A DNA stretch of 64,000 nt from Silurus meridionalis (GCF_014805685.1 NC_060887.1:35939463-36003462); one strand, 5' to 3'. Numbered from the stretch's first letter, positions 13,096 through 23,768 are shown. The notes: generated from the letters alone by a model not told the origin. Numbers and translations are program-made.

Positions 13096-13112
13096 GAATA
13101 ATCTGGCCAAAG

Positions 13113-13358
13113 ATGGACCCAGCGGATGTCTTGAAGCGTTGGGCTAGTTCCACTATGGACCAACAATTCAGGGACCCTACCAAGACGGTGGACATTCTAA
13201 AGCTCAGCCCCCAGCAGAGAGATGAGTATTTCCGTGTGTTTTATAAACAATCCATGGCAAACCAAAAAATATTAAAAAAACCTCCTGAAACGGCTGTCTC
13301 TTCGGCCCCTGGGCTCAGCAGGGAGGGCTGCCAAACCTCAGCCTACCTGTCTGACTGA
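13113..13358 (+). CDS. Short gag-like ORF of LTR element (unit A)
   Basis: This 81-codon frame starts MDPADVLKRWASS at the ATG 18 bp after the LTR end; the longer frame starting at 13053 would begin inside the LTR, so I prefer 13113. MDPA-type starts just after the leader are characteristic of gag in teleost gypsy-like elements. It is far shorter than a complete gag and no zinc knuckle or capsid domain is visible. Unit B (17866-18111) encodes the identical 81 residues. Confidence 0.5.
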   Translation: MDPADVLKRWASSTMDQQFRDPTKTVDILKLSPQQRDEYFRVFYKQSMANQKILKKPPETAVSSAPGLSREGCQTSAYLSD

Positions 13359-13845
13359 AAACGCCTCGCAGCTCTTCTGCCCTGCCAAGCATGCCCCCAA
13401 ACCTGTCTGCCCTGCCGAGCATGTCCGCAACCCGCTCCAGAGTCCCGCCGAGGTCGCCGCAATCTTGCCTGACTACGTTGCTCCACCCATGGGTTTTGCT
13501 GACGACGTGGTTCAGACCTCCGCAGAGGGCGTCGCTCCGCCTCAGACCTCCGCAGAGGGCGTCGCTCCGCCTCAGACCTCCGCAGAGGGCGCCGCCCGCC
13601 TCAGACCTCCGCAGAGGGCGCCGCCCGCCTCAGACCTCCGCAGAGGGCGTCGCTCCGCCTCATCACATCGGCCAGAAAGTGCTTGGGGCAGCCACCTGGA
13701 GGCTCACTTCACACTTCGTTCAGCCTTTCCTGACCTTCAACGCATTGTACCCCGTAGCAGTTCGCCTCAAGCCCTGCTGTGTCCACCATTGGCACTTCAC
13801 TTGCCCCCTGCCACAGGATTATTGTGCCTTATATATTTCTATTAG
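13359..13845 (+). pseudogene. Decapeptide-repeat coding region (unit A)
   Basis: In the frame open at 13465-13845 the sequence reads DYVAPPMGFADDVV and then QTSAEGVAPP repeated, encoded by the 30-bp minisatellite. Two of the five units are 29 bp, which shifts the frame and gives LRPPQRAPPA-type versions. Upstream in the same frame a LQSPAEVAAI unit is a further decapeptide. This looks like the middle and end of the LTR element's protein, broken by frameshifts. No reverse transcriptase, protease or integrase motif is present. Confidence 0.45.
13513..13660. repeat. GC-rich 29/30-bp minisatellite, 5 copies
   Basis: Units start CAGACCTCCGCAGAGGGCG and end in CCGCCT. Copies 1, 2 and 5 are 30 bp; copies 3 and 4 are 29 bp. 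Unit B has ten copies of the same repeat. Confidence 0.96.
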
Positions 13846-13857
13846 ATTTGTATAGAA

Positions 13858-16840
13858 TTCTTATTTGGGTTGCTCCTGTTAGGGTTTGCCACAGTGGAAT
13901 ATTCCGCCTCCATACCATCCTGTCCTCTGTATCTTCCTCTTTCAAACCAATCACCTGCATGTCTTCCCTCACCACATCCATAAACCTCCTCCTTGGCCTT
14001 AATTTTTCCTCCTTCCTGGTGGCTCCATCCTCAGCATTCTTCTACCAATATAATTTATGTCCCTCCTCTGCACATGTCCAAACCATCTCAATCTCGCCTC
14101 CCTCACCTTGTCACCAAAACATCCTACATGCGCTGTCCCTCTAATAAACTCATTTCTAATCTTATCCATCCTCGTCACTCCCAACGAAAACCTCAACATC
14201 TTTAGCTCTGCTACCTCCAGCTCCACCTCCTGTCTTTTACTCAATGCCACTGTCTCTAAACCATACAACATCGCAGGTCTCACCACAGTCCTATAAACTT
14301 TCCCTTTCAATTTTGCAGATACCCTACTATCACAAATCACTCCTGTCACTCTTCTCCACCCACTCCACCCTGCCTGCACTCTTTTCTTCTTCTCCTACTG
14401 AGTTTCATTCCCCTTCTCTCCAGTGCATATCTCCACCTCTCCAGGCTCTTCTCAACCTGCTCCCTACTCTCACAACAAATCACAATATCATCCGCAAACA
14501 TCATAGTCCAGGGAGACTCCTGTCTGACCTCGTCCGTCAACCTGTCCATCACCACTGCAAACAGGAAAGGGCTCAGGGCCGATCCTTGATGCAGTCCAAC
14601 CTTCACTCTAAACCAGTCTGTCGTACCTACTGCACACTTCACTGCCGTCACACTGTCCTCATACATGTCCTGCACCACCCTTACATACTTCTCCGACACA
14701 CCTGACTTCCTCATACAGTACCACAACTCCTCTCTTGGCACCCTGTCGACGCCTTCTCTAAATCCACAAATACACAATGCAATTCCTTCTGTCCTTCTCT
14801 ATACTTCTCCATCAACATTCTCAAAGCAAATATGGCATCTGTGGTGCTCTTCCTCGGCATGAAACCATACTGTTGCTCACAGATGGTCACCTCTTCTCTC
14901 AGCCTGGCTTCCACTACTCTTTCCCATAACTTCATGGTGTGACTGATCAACTTAATACCCCTGTAGTTACTGCAGGTCTGCACATCTCCTTTATGCTTAA
15001 AGATCGGTACCAGCACACTTTTTCTCCATTCCTCAGGCATCTTCTCACCTTCCAAAATCCTGTTAAACAATCTGGTCAAAACCCCACTGCCATCTCTCCT
15101 AAACATCTCCACGCTTCCACCGGTATGTCATCTGGTCCAACCGACTTTCCACTCTTCATCCTCTTAATCGCTGCTCTCACTTCCTCCTTACTAATCTTAT
15201 CTACATCCTGCTTCACCATCTCCACATCATCCAACCTTCTCTCTCTGATTTTCCTCATTCATCAGCTGCTCAAAATACTCCTCCACCTTCTCAACACACT
15301 CTCCTCACTAGTCAACACATTTCCTCTCCATCCTTTACTGCTCTAACTTGCAGTACATCCTTTCCAGCTCGGTCCTCTGCCTGGCCAATCGGTACAAACT
15401 TTTCTCCTTCCTTAGTGTCCAACCTCTCATACAGCTCCTCATATGCCTTTTCCTTGGCTTTCGCCACATCCTCTTAACCTGCTGCCGCATCTCCTTGTAC
15501 TCCTGCCTACTTTTCTCATCACTCTGTCTATCCCACTTCTGTTTTGCCAACCTCTTTCTCCTTATGCTCTCCTGCACTTCCTCATTCCACCACCACGTCT
15601 CCTTGTCTTCCTTTCTATTTCCAGATGTCACACCAAGTACTTTTCTAGCTGCCTCCTCATCACTCCTGCAGTAGTTGCCCAATCATCCAACACCTCCTTA
15701 ACACCACTGAGCCTCTCTGACCTCTTCCCTGAACCTCACACTACACTCTTCCTCCTTCAGTTTCCACCATCTTATTCTTCTTTCAGTCCTCACTCTCCTC
15801 CTCTTCATCCTCGCCTCCAAAACCATCCTACAGACCACCATCCTATGCTGTCTAGCTACACTGTCCCCTGCCAACACCTTACAGTCGCCAATCTCCTTCA
15901 GGTTGCATCTCCTGCATAGCACATAGTCCACCTGTGTGCACCTTCCTCCACTCTTATACGTCACCCTATGATCCTCCTTCTTTTAAAATAAGTGTTCACC
16001 ACTGCCATTTCCATCCTTTTAGCAAAATCTACCACCATCTGCCCTTCCACATTCCTCTCCTTAAAACCATACCTACCCATCACCTCCTCATCACCTCTGT
16101 TCCTTCACCCACATGCCCATTAAAGTCCGCCCCAATCACTAACCGCTCTTTCCTAGGTACACCATCTACCACTTCATCTAATTCACTCCAGAATCTTTCC
16201 TTCTCCTCCATCTCACAGCCAACTTGTGGAGCATAGGCACTGATGACATTTATCATCATCCTTCAACTTCCACCTTCACGATCATCACCCTATCAGAAAC
16301 TCTCTTCACCTCCACTACACTCTTACTGTACTCTTCCTTCAGAATCACCCCTACACCATTTCTCTTTCCATCCACACCATGATAAAACAGTTTAAACCCA
16401 CCTCCAATGTTCCTGGCCTTACTCCCTTTCCACTTGGTCTCCTGAACACACAACATATCTACCTTTCTCCTCTCCATCATATCAGCTACCTCTCCCTTTA
16501 CCCGTCATAGTACCAACATTTAAAGTACCAACCCGAACCTCCACTCTCCTACACTGCTCCTTTCCTGCCGCCTCTGTAGACGCCTTCCTCCTCTCCTTCT
16601 CCTCCTTCGCCAACAGTAGCCCAATTTCCACCGGTACCCTGTCGGCTAACGATACCTGTGGCGGTCGTTGTTAACCCGGGCCTCGACCGATCCGGTATGA
16701 AATTCTCATTTGTGATCCGCATATTTGATTTGGCACGTGTTTTACGCTGGATGCCCTTCCTAACGCAACCCTCCCCATTTACCCGGGCTTGGGACCGGCA
16801 CTAAGAATGCACTGGCTTGTGCCTCCCTAATGGCTGGGTT
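13858..16840 (-). mobile_element. Nearly full-length RTE-like LINE (copy B)
   Basis: On the minus strand the element runs from a 5' region beginning AACCCAGCCATTAGG at 16840 to a 3' end that reads TGTGGCAAACCCTAACAGG at 13875-13893. It matches copy A (43681-46808) throughout. It carries an AP-type endonuclease followed by a reverse transcriptase. The 5' end abuts the start of duplication unit B exactly. The GAA-rich tail seen in copy A is not preserved. Confidence 0.92.
13999..16480 (-). pseudogene. LINE endonuclease-reverse transcriptase polyprotein, frameshifted
   Basis: Segments in order on the minus strand: endonuclease start MLCVQETKWKGSKARNIGG (near 16450); a charged linker with ETWWWNEEVQESIRRKRLAK (near 15600); RT motifs KSVGPDDIPVEAW and FKHKGDVQTCSNYRGIKLIS; FVDLEKA; GLHQGSALSPFLFAVVMDRL; MFADDIVIC, the YxDD-equivalent active site, near 14500; and the C-terminal MDKIRNEFIRGTAHVG. 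Several single-base shifts and stops split it. One missing base follows FVDLEKA, at the codon after the first RT aspartate motif. The protein would copy LINE RNA at nicked DNA; this copy is dead. Confidence 0.9.
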
Positions 16841-17163
16841 ACAGTACCACTAGAATAACTTATACAATTGTTTAAAATTGGATTATTTATAAATGTCTAT
16901 TAAATAGATCAGTTTCAATTATGAATTCAATTTATACCATCAACATTCCTGCATTAATTTGCAAAATGCTACTAGTTGCACTTCTGGTAGATGCTAAAGT
17001 GCATTTAATTGGTATGTACCTGCAAAGTTTCATTCATTTATATAATGATATAAAGAGTCGGTTAAGTTGATGATATCAATAATAAATACATAATTACTGG
17101 ATGGTTAGCTAAATGTAAAATAAACTTAAAAACATTAAAACAATAAAATCTAATAATATTGGG

Positions 17164-17385
17164 GAAGTGGTATCTCAGTAATTAAGACTCTGGGTTACTG
17201 ATCAGAAGGCCGAGGCTCAAGCCCCAGTATTACCAAGTTGCCACTCTTGGCCCTTGTGCAAGGCCCTAAACACTCTGTGCTCCAGAAGCCATGTAACATG
17301 GCTGAGCTTCCAACCATCGCTGGGATATGTAAAGTAAGAATTTTGTTGTGCTGTAATGTGCATGTGATAAGTATAATGCATCATT
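17164..17385 (+). mobile_element. tRNA-derived SINE (unit B)
   Basis: Near-identical to 12409-12627, with small deletions including one base lost from the B-box region (GGCCGAGGCTCAAGCCCC). Confidence 0.7.
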
Positions 17386-17848
17386 TGTCCTGATCTACAG
17401 GGCACACTGTGCGCACTTCCGGTTTCGCGGCATGCACTTCCGGTTTCGCAGTGAGCACTTCCGGTCGGCGGCCATCTTGCTGTTTTTCCGCCTCCCGGTA
17501 TATAAGGGCAATCAAGACTTTAGCTCCGGGCCAGATTACCTTACCGGTTTCCTAGCCCCTAAGATTATTCTTGCCATCCTGCCTGCTCTGTATCTCTGTA
17601 TCCTGATCCCTGTTCTTCTCTGCCTCCCTAGTTACCTGGTTTGGACTTTGACTGTTTTTGGTTTGTGTTTTGTTCTGCCCTGTATTGCCCTGTTTGCCGG
17701 TGCCTTGACCCTGGACTGTTTTTGGATTGTGTTTTTGCCTTTGCCCCTTTGCTCTACCTTTTAAATTAAAACCTGTTTTCACCTTACTCCTGTGGCATCC
17801 TGCATTTGGGTCCTTACTTACCTAGCCCTGCACCCGTGCTCTCTGACA
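17386..17848 (+). mobile_element. LTR of Ty3/gypsy-like element (unit B)
   Basis: Copy of LTR A, starting TGTCCTGATC and ending CTCTCTGACA, with the same TATATAAGG box and 3' words. A few short deletions in the GC-rich part distinguish it from unit A. Confidence 0.8.
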
Positions 17849-17865
17849 GAATAATCTGGCCAAAG

Positions 17866-18111
17866 ATGGACCCAGCGGATGTCTTGAAGCGTTGGGCTAG
17901 TTCCACTATGGACCAACAATTCAGGGACCCTACCAAGACGGTGGACATTCTAAAGCTCAGCCCCCAGCAGAGAGATGAGTATTTCCGTGTGTTTTATAAA
18001 CAATCCATGGCAAACCAAAAAATATTAAAAAAACCTCCTGAAACGGCTGTCTCTTCGGCCCCTGGGCTCAGCAGGGAGGGCTGCCAAACCTCAGCCTACC
18101 TGTCTGACTGA
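17866..18111 (+). CDS. Short gag-like ORF of LTR element (unit B)
   Basis: 81 codons starting MDPADVLKRWASS, identical in protein to the unit A frame at 13113-13358. The intact identical copies reflect either a recent duplication or constraint; the rest of the element is equally similar, so recent duplication is the simpler reading. No catalytic domain is present. Confidence 0.5.
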   Translation: MDPADVLKRWASSTMDQQFRDPTKTVDILKLSPQQRDEYFRVFYKQSMANQKILKKPPETAVSSAPGLSREGCQTSAYLSD

Positions 18112-18786
18112 AAACGTCTCTCGCAGCTCTTCTGCCCTGCCAAGCATGCCCCCAAACCTGTCTGCCCTGCCGAGCATGTCCGCAACCCGCTCCAGAGTCC
18201 CGCCGAGGTCGCCGCTCCGCTCCAAAGTCCCGCCGAGTTCGCCGCAATCTTGCCTGACTACGTTGCTCCACCCATGGGTTTTGCTGACGACGTGGTTCAG
18301 ACCTCCGCAGAGGGCGTCGCCCGCCTCAGACCTCCGCAGAGGGCGTCGCTCCGCCTCAGACCTCCGCAGAGGGCGTCGCTCCGCCTCAGACCTCCGCAGA
18401 GGGCGTCGCTCCGCCTCAGACCTCCGCAGAGGGCGTCGCTCCGCCTCAGACCTCCGCAGAGGGCGCCGCCCGCCTCAGACCTCCGCAGAGGGCGCCGCCC
18501 GCCTCAGACCTCCGCAGAGGGCGCCGCCCGCCTCAGACCTCCGCAGAGGGCGTCGCCCGCCTCAGACCTCCGCAGAGGGCGTCGCCCGCCTCATCACATC
18601 GGCCAGAAAGTGCTTGGGGCAGCCACCTGGAGGCTCGCTTCACACTTCGTTCAGCCTTTCCTGACCTTCAACGCATTGTACCCCGTAGCAGTTCGCCTCA
18701 AGCCCTGCTGTGTCCACCATTGGCACTTCACTTGCCCCCTGCCACAGGATTATTGTGCCTTATATATTTCTATTAGATTTGTATAG
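18112..18786 (+). pseudogene. Decapeptide-repeat coding region (unit B)
   Basis: Same organisation as 13359-13845 but longer. An additional 30-bp unit gives LQSPAEVAAP followed by LQSPAEFAAI. The minisatellite then gives alternating frames of QTSAEGVAPP and LRPPQRASLR-type peptides, because some units are 29 bp. Open frames of 172 and 178 codons cross it in two frames; neither is likely to be a conserved protein as it stands. Confidence 0.45.
18298..18591. repeat. GC-rich 29/30-bp minisatellite, 10 copies
   Basis: Ten units of the CAGACCTCCGCAGAGGGCG repeat: one 29-bp unit, then four of 30 bp, then five of 29 bp. It is the expanded partner of 13513-13660. Confidence 0.96.
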
Positions 18787-18789
18787 AAT

Positions 18790-19266
18790 TCTTATTTGGG
18801 TTGCTCCTGTTAGGGTTTGCCACAGTGGAATATTCCGCCTCCATACCATCCTGTCCTCTGTATCTTCCTCTTTCAAACCAATCACCTGCATGTCTTCCCT
18901 CACCACATCCATAAACCTCCTCCTTGGCCTTAATTTTTTCCTCCTTCCTGGTGGCTCCATCTTCAGCATTCTTTTACCGCTTCATATAACCCATGTCCCT
19001 CCTCTGCACATGTCCAAACCATCTTAATCTCAGCTCTCTCACCTTGTCTCCACAATATCCTACCTGCACTGTCCTTCTAATAAACTTGTTTCTAATCCTG
19101 TCCATCCTTGTCACTCCCAAAGAACATCTCAACATCTTCAGCTCTGTTACCTCCAGCTCCACTTCCTGTCTTTTACTCAATGCCACTGTCTTTAGAACAT
19201 ACAACATCGCAGATCTCACCAGAGTCCTATAAACTTTCCCTTTCACAGATACCCTTCTATCACAAG
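18790..19266 (-). mobile_element. RTE-like LINE, 3' fragment (copy B')
   Basis: The minus strand encodes MKGKVYRTLVRSAMLYVLKT and LGVTRMDRIRNKFIRRTVQVG, the C-terminal part of the LINE polyprotein. The first 170 bp match unit A closely and the rest is diverged. It stops abruptly at about 19266. Confidence 0.88.
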
Positions 19267-19296
19267 ATTTGCATTGACTATAATTAGCCTACATTT

Positions 19297-19421
19297 AAGA
19301 TTAATTTGTTTTTTATTACTTTTATATAAACTAGAAAAGGCTCATCAGTGACTTAAGATTAATTAAGATTAATTTGTTTTTTATTACTTTTATATAAACT
19401 AGAAAAGGCTCATCAGTGACT
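19297..19421. repeat. 57-bp direct duplication
   Basis: The block from AAGATTAATTTGTTTTTTAT to GGCTCATCAGTGACT occurs at 19297-19353 and again, identical, at 19365-19421, separated by 11 bp. Confidence 0.95.
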
Positions 19422-20950
19422 GTATGAGCGACTGCCACAAGCCTGATCTGTGTAATCCTGCCTCTTTTCTTACAGCTCTTTGGCCAAAGGCATTTAGAGG
19501 GCAAAATGCTATGAATAATTTGTGGGCCGAGTTTGTTTGGCGTCCCATTTTTGCCTCAGAGCTAAATGTTGATGAGATATGGAAAATAAATTCATGTCAG
19601 ATGTTCAACACAGAAGAAAAAAGTGGTCTAATAGACTGGCATGGAGTTGTTTGAGGCCTGGCACGCTCCTGTTAAAATATGCAGCTCGGTTTGTGCTTTT
19701 GGAATATGGCATATTCCAGCAACGTGGCAGGTCAGGTTTATATGACAATAACCAGCTATAAACCATTACCAGGCTTTCTTTCTCTTTGTCAATACAGAAC
19801 AAAAATAGTTACTGAGAAAGGGGGGGTAAAAGTCTGCTGGAAAACCATGTTACAAATCTCCACAAGCACAATCTAGTGGAAGATCTTCCCAGAAAGTGGA
19901 GTTTAACAGCGAATGGGAACAAAATGTAGAAAATATATATAAAAAATATATATAAATAAAAAATCACATACAAATCTCTGGTCAGATGTCCACATTTAAA
20001 AATAAATTATAAAATAATAATTTATTGTAGATGTTTGAATTGTAATTTATATATTATTATTTTTTAAATATTATGCCTAATGTGAAGATTTTGTACTGTA
20101 CATGTATATTGATTTTGCTCCTCCGCATCCACATACAATTTTTATTTGAAACCACTTTTTTTAATTTTTTGTAGTGCATTGCTGTAAAAATGAAATATGC
20201 AGAAGTATAGACAAGAGCTTTAAGGCTTCCATGAACATATACGTTTGTGTGTGACTGAAAAACAAAGCATCATTTGAGTTATTTCATTTTTCATAATGTT
20301 AGAAATTTCCTTAAATCAAAAGCTCTTTCCTTTTCCTTGTATGCAGTCACTGATGCTAATTGTAAAGTTTTTTATTTTCTTCTCAGTACAGTGTGTAATT
20401 AAAGCTCCTGGGTCTCGCCATTTCATGCTCTTTTCAGCTGCTTCTATAGCAAGCATGACTTTATTTATTAACACTATTTTTTTGCATTAGCACATTCCAC
20501 ATTGTGTGCTATCTCTGCGCGCAGATGTTGCCATGTTGTTCCGCCGCACATGCACGTCAGGTGAGATTACAGTTCAGACAGTAAATCGCGGCGTGTTCTT
20601 CACACAAATCATTCGCTGAGTGTGAACAAAATGGTTTGTGACAATGTGTACTGCGAGCTGAATTGCATTTACTTGTTCACACACCACATGCACATTTCTA
20701 AAGTTCATCCAACAGCTGGGGAGGGAAAAGAAAACAACAAAATAAATGCAATGCAATGAAATGTCAGAAGTACATTGCAAATGCAAAAAATGCATTTTAG
20801 TAAATTTTAAAGCGTTCTAATGTGTAACTTTAGTCAATCTCGATATCGAGAAAGTGTTTTTGTATGTTTTTAGGCTCAGATTTTGTTCATATGTTGAGCG
20901 AGAATATGAAAACGTATCAATATCAACTCTGAAAAGCAGTGTTGTGCGGG
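19422..20950. other. Mostly unique-looking stretch
   Basis: The 19425-19800 part has balanced composition and no transposon signature; it could be a conserved non-coding element. At 19868-19990 a diverged Tc1-MITE fragment is suggested by AATCTAGTGGAAGATCTTCC and GGTCAGATGTCCACA. No gene is supported. Confidence 0.35.
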
Positions 20951-21108
20951 TACAGTGTATCCGGAAAGAATTCACAGCGATTTATTTTTTCCACATTTTG
21001 TTGTCTTGCAGCCTTATTCCAAAATGGATTACATTTCTTTTCTTTAAAATTCTACAAAACAATACCCCATAATGACAATGTAAAAGAAGTTTGTTTGAAA
21101 TCTTTGCA

Positions 21109-22014
21109 GCAATGCAGCCAAAGAAAATAACCGAGCCTCCTCCATGTTTTACAGTAGGTACGGTGGTTTTTTCTTTGTATGCTTAATTTTTGCATCTGTG
21201 AACATAAAGCTGACGTGACTTGCCAAAAAAGCTCCAGTTTTGTCTCATCTGTCCAAATGACATTCTCCCAGAAGCTTTGTGGCTTGTCAGTAGGCATTTT
21301 GGCAAATTTCAGTCTTGCTTTGTGATTTGTTTTTAACATTAGACTCATCCATTAAGTCCATTTTAGCTCAAACAGTGACTGATGGCGAGATCTTGAGCTT
21401 GGAGTTCACCTTTAATCGTTTTGGTTACCATCTGATTACCTGTCTCATCTTTCTCTTGCGGCCACATCCAGGGATGTTTGCTACAGTCCTGTGGACCTTA
21501 AACTTCTGAATGATATGTGCAACTGTAGTCACAAGAACATCAAGCTGCTTGGAGATGGTCTTATAGCCTTTACCTTTAAAATGCATGTCTATAATTCTGT
21601 TCCTAATCTCCTGAGACAAGTCTCTCCTTAGCTTTCTTTGGTCTATTTTCACTGTGGTGCACACCATGATAGCAACCAGCACAGTAATGACTTCTCACTT
21701 TACAAATAGGCTGACTGACTGATTACAAGTTTGAAGAAACCCCTGATGCTAATTAAAAGGCACACATTAGTTCAACATGTACTTATGGTCAAATTATTTT
21801 CAATCTTTTCTAGGGGTACCATCATTTTTGTCCAGGCCAGTTTCTTTTTTTTATGCTTCTGTTGAACCATAATTCAAAAACGATGTCTGATTTTTCATTA
21901 GTTAATTTTCAGTACATTTTATTTATTATTACTTTTATCAATTTCAAGTTATTTTGGCAACCTTTTCTTTCTTTAATTAGAGGGTACGACATCATTGTCG
22001 ACATCTGTACTTTC
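21109..22014 (-). mobile_element. Tc1-like transposon (copy c2, nested)
   Basis: It interrupts the outer Tc1. The minus strand encodes the N-terminal region and the first catalytic block; the C-terminal half is missing at the 21109 junction. Its own 5' non-coding part carries AGGGGTACCATCATTTTTGT, a recognisable Tc1 terminal block. Confidence 0.75.
21110..21667 (-). pseudogene. Tc1-like transposase, N-terminal two thirds, broken
   Basis: Starting at MVCTTVKIDQRKLRRDL, the frame shows a helix-turn-helix DNA-binding region (KGYKTISKQLDVLVTTVAHI) and then a basic GCGRKRKM stretch. In a second frame WENVIWTDETKLELFW gives the first catalytic Asp. The second Asp and the Glu are lost with the truncated C-terminus. 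Confidence 0.82.
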
Positions 22015-22089
22015 CTCAATACTTTATTGTAGCACCAATTACAGACTGTTATTGAAAGACAGTTTTTTTTTAGTATGATGCTACAAGCT

Positions 22090-22968
22090 TGGCACAATTA
22101 TTTTGGGGCAGTTTCTCCCATTCTTCTTTGCAGAAAATTGCAAGCTCCATCAGGTTGGAAGCATCGGTGCACAGCCATTTTCAGATCTCTCCAGAGATGT
22201 TCAATTGGGTTCAAATCTGTGCTCTGGCTGGGCCACTCAAGGACATTTAAAGAGTCGTCACCTAGCCACTCCTTTGTTATCTTGGCTGTGTGCTTAAGGT
22301 CGTTGTTCTGTTGGAAAATGAATCGTCACCCCAGTCTGATTTCCAAAACGCTCTGGAGCAAATTTTCATTAAGGATGTGTATGTACATTGCTGCATTCAT
22401 CTTTCCCTTGGTGCTGACGAGTCTCCCAGTTCCTGCCACTGAAAAACATCCCCACAGCATGATGCTGCCACCACCAAGCTTCACTGTAGGGATGGTATTG
22501 GCCAGGTGATGAGTGGTGACTTGTTTCCTCCAGACACACTTGAGATTCTTTTGGTCATTTGTTTCAGGTGTCCTTTGGTGGCCTGTCCTGTGCCTTTTAC
22601 TGAGGAGTGGCTTCCGTCTTGCCATTCTAACATACAGGCCTGATTGGATGAGTGATGCAGAGATGGTTGTTCTTCTTGCAGGTTCTCCTCTCTCCACAAA
22701 GAAATGCTGGAGCTTTTTCAGAGTAACCTGTTTTAGGTTCTTGGTCACCTCCCTGACTAAGGCGCTTCTTCCCCGATCGCTCAATTTGGCAGGGCGGCTT
22801 CATTCTAGGAAGAGTCCAGGTGGTTCCAAACTTCTTCCATTTACAGATGATGGAGGTCACTGTGCTCATTGGCACCTTCAATGCTGCAGAATTTTTTCTG
22901 TACTCTTCCCTATATCTGTGCGATACAATCCTGTCTCAGAGGTCTACAGACAATTTCTTGGACTTCAT
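22090..22968 (-). pseudogene. Tc1-like transposase of outer element, D1 region deleted
   Basis: Fragments on the minus strand include the N-terminal [27 protein letters not shown], then [19 protein letters not shown] and [16 protein letters not shown] with the final Glu present. Between [14 protein letters not shown] and KNLKCVWRK the block that normally carries the first catalytic Asp (WSDET) is absent. Frames are broken several times. Confidence 0.85.
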
Positions 22969-23126
22969 AGCTTGGTTTGTGCTCTAGCTTGCACTGTAAC
23001 TGTGGGACCTTATTTAAACAGGTGTGTGCCTTTCCAAATCATGTCCAATCAATTTTTTTTTTTTTTTATACATTTGGAAAGATTATAAACAAACTTCTTT
23101 CATATTGTCATTATGGGGTATTGTTT

Positions 23127-23480
23127 GGGAAAAAGGAATACTGAACCAATATGGCTACCATTCCGCACTTCAGCACCATGCAATTCCATCTGGACTGCAG
23201 CTCAATGAAACCGACTTCACCATCCAAAAAAAGACATTGAGCCGAATCATACCTCCGAGCTTTTTAAGTGTAATTTATAGAGCAAACAGTCAGCTGGATC
23301 TATTAGCCATCTATAATAGAATGACCTGCCCAGTCACCGCACCTAAATCCTATTGAACTGCTCTGAGATTAACTGGATCACAAGATCAGGAAAAAAAGGA
23401 GTGAAGAATACCTGTGGAAAAGCATATCAGCTGATTGAATTGTGTAAAGCTGTTATTCATGCTAATAAAAATGAAGTTTT
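23127..23480 (+). pseudogene. Tc1-like fragment, relative of copy b
   Basis: NQYGYHSALQHHAIPSGLQL is encoded on the plus strand, followed by a diverged SPxLNPIELL block. It aligns with 11390-11700. Its left edge is directly fused to the truncated right end of the outer Tc1. Confidence 0.75.
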
Positions 23481-23768
23481 TGTTTGGGCAACATAAATCA
23501 TCATACTGTAAAATTACATTGTTGCATATAAATGAAAGGAACATGTACTGTGTGTGTTATACATTTGGGGATTCAATGATGTGAGAAATGTGTGAAATGA
23601 GTGAGACTGAAATGTTTGAGACACCCAGCATGTGCATATTCATATATATGTACAAATAATTTGCCTCAATGCTTTGTTTAATCTATTTAAATACACTCAG
23701 AGCACTGTGTTACTCCCCACAGACCATTATTACTCTATTACTCATTATTGCTCACCACCCGCTAAACT
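23481..23768. other. Unannotated stretch
   Basis: AT-rich sequence before the GC-rich palindrome; nothing recognised. Confidence 0.4.

Larger units (their letters stand above)
12075..14032. repeat. Tandem segmental duplication, unit A (shared part)
   Basis: From ACAGTACCACTAGAATAACT at 12076 onward the sequence matches 16841 onward almost base for base, through a SINE, an LTR, a gag-like ORF, a minisatellite and the last 170 bp of a LINE. The repeat distance is about 4765 bp. The units differ by small indels, by minisatellite copy number and by one extra 30-bp block in unit B. Confidence 0.96.
16840..18961. repeat. Tandem segmental duplication, unit B (shared part)
   Basis: This is the second copy of 12075-14032. 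It begins directly at the 5' end of the unit A LINE. Near-identity stops around 18961, within the LINE 3' region; beyond that the two LINE copies are clearly diverged. That suggests a recombination or conversion boundary. Confidence 0.95.
20953..23126 (-). mobile_element. Tc1-like transposon (copy c, outer), split by another Tc1
   Basis: The left terminal part (CAGTGTATCCGGAAAG onwards, after a TA) ends near 21108 and the body resumes near 22015. The inner inverted-repeat block ATACCCCATAATGACAAT occurs at 21063 and, complementary, near 23105-23122, so both belong to one element. The extreme right terminus is replaced by a fragment of a different Tc1 family at 23127. Confidence 0.85.

Noticed and set aside
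13513..18591. Regular ~30-bp direct repeats as a CRISPR array
   Set aside because: The units are head to tail with no spacers, in an animal genome, and encode peptides of an LTR element. It is a minisatellite.
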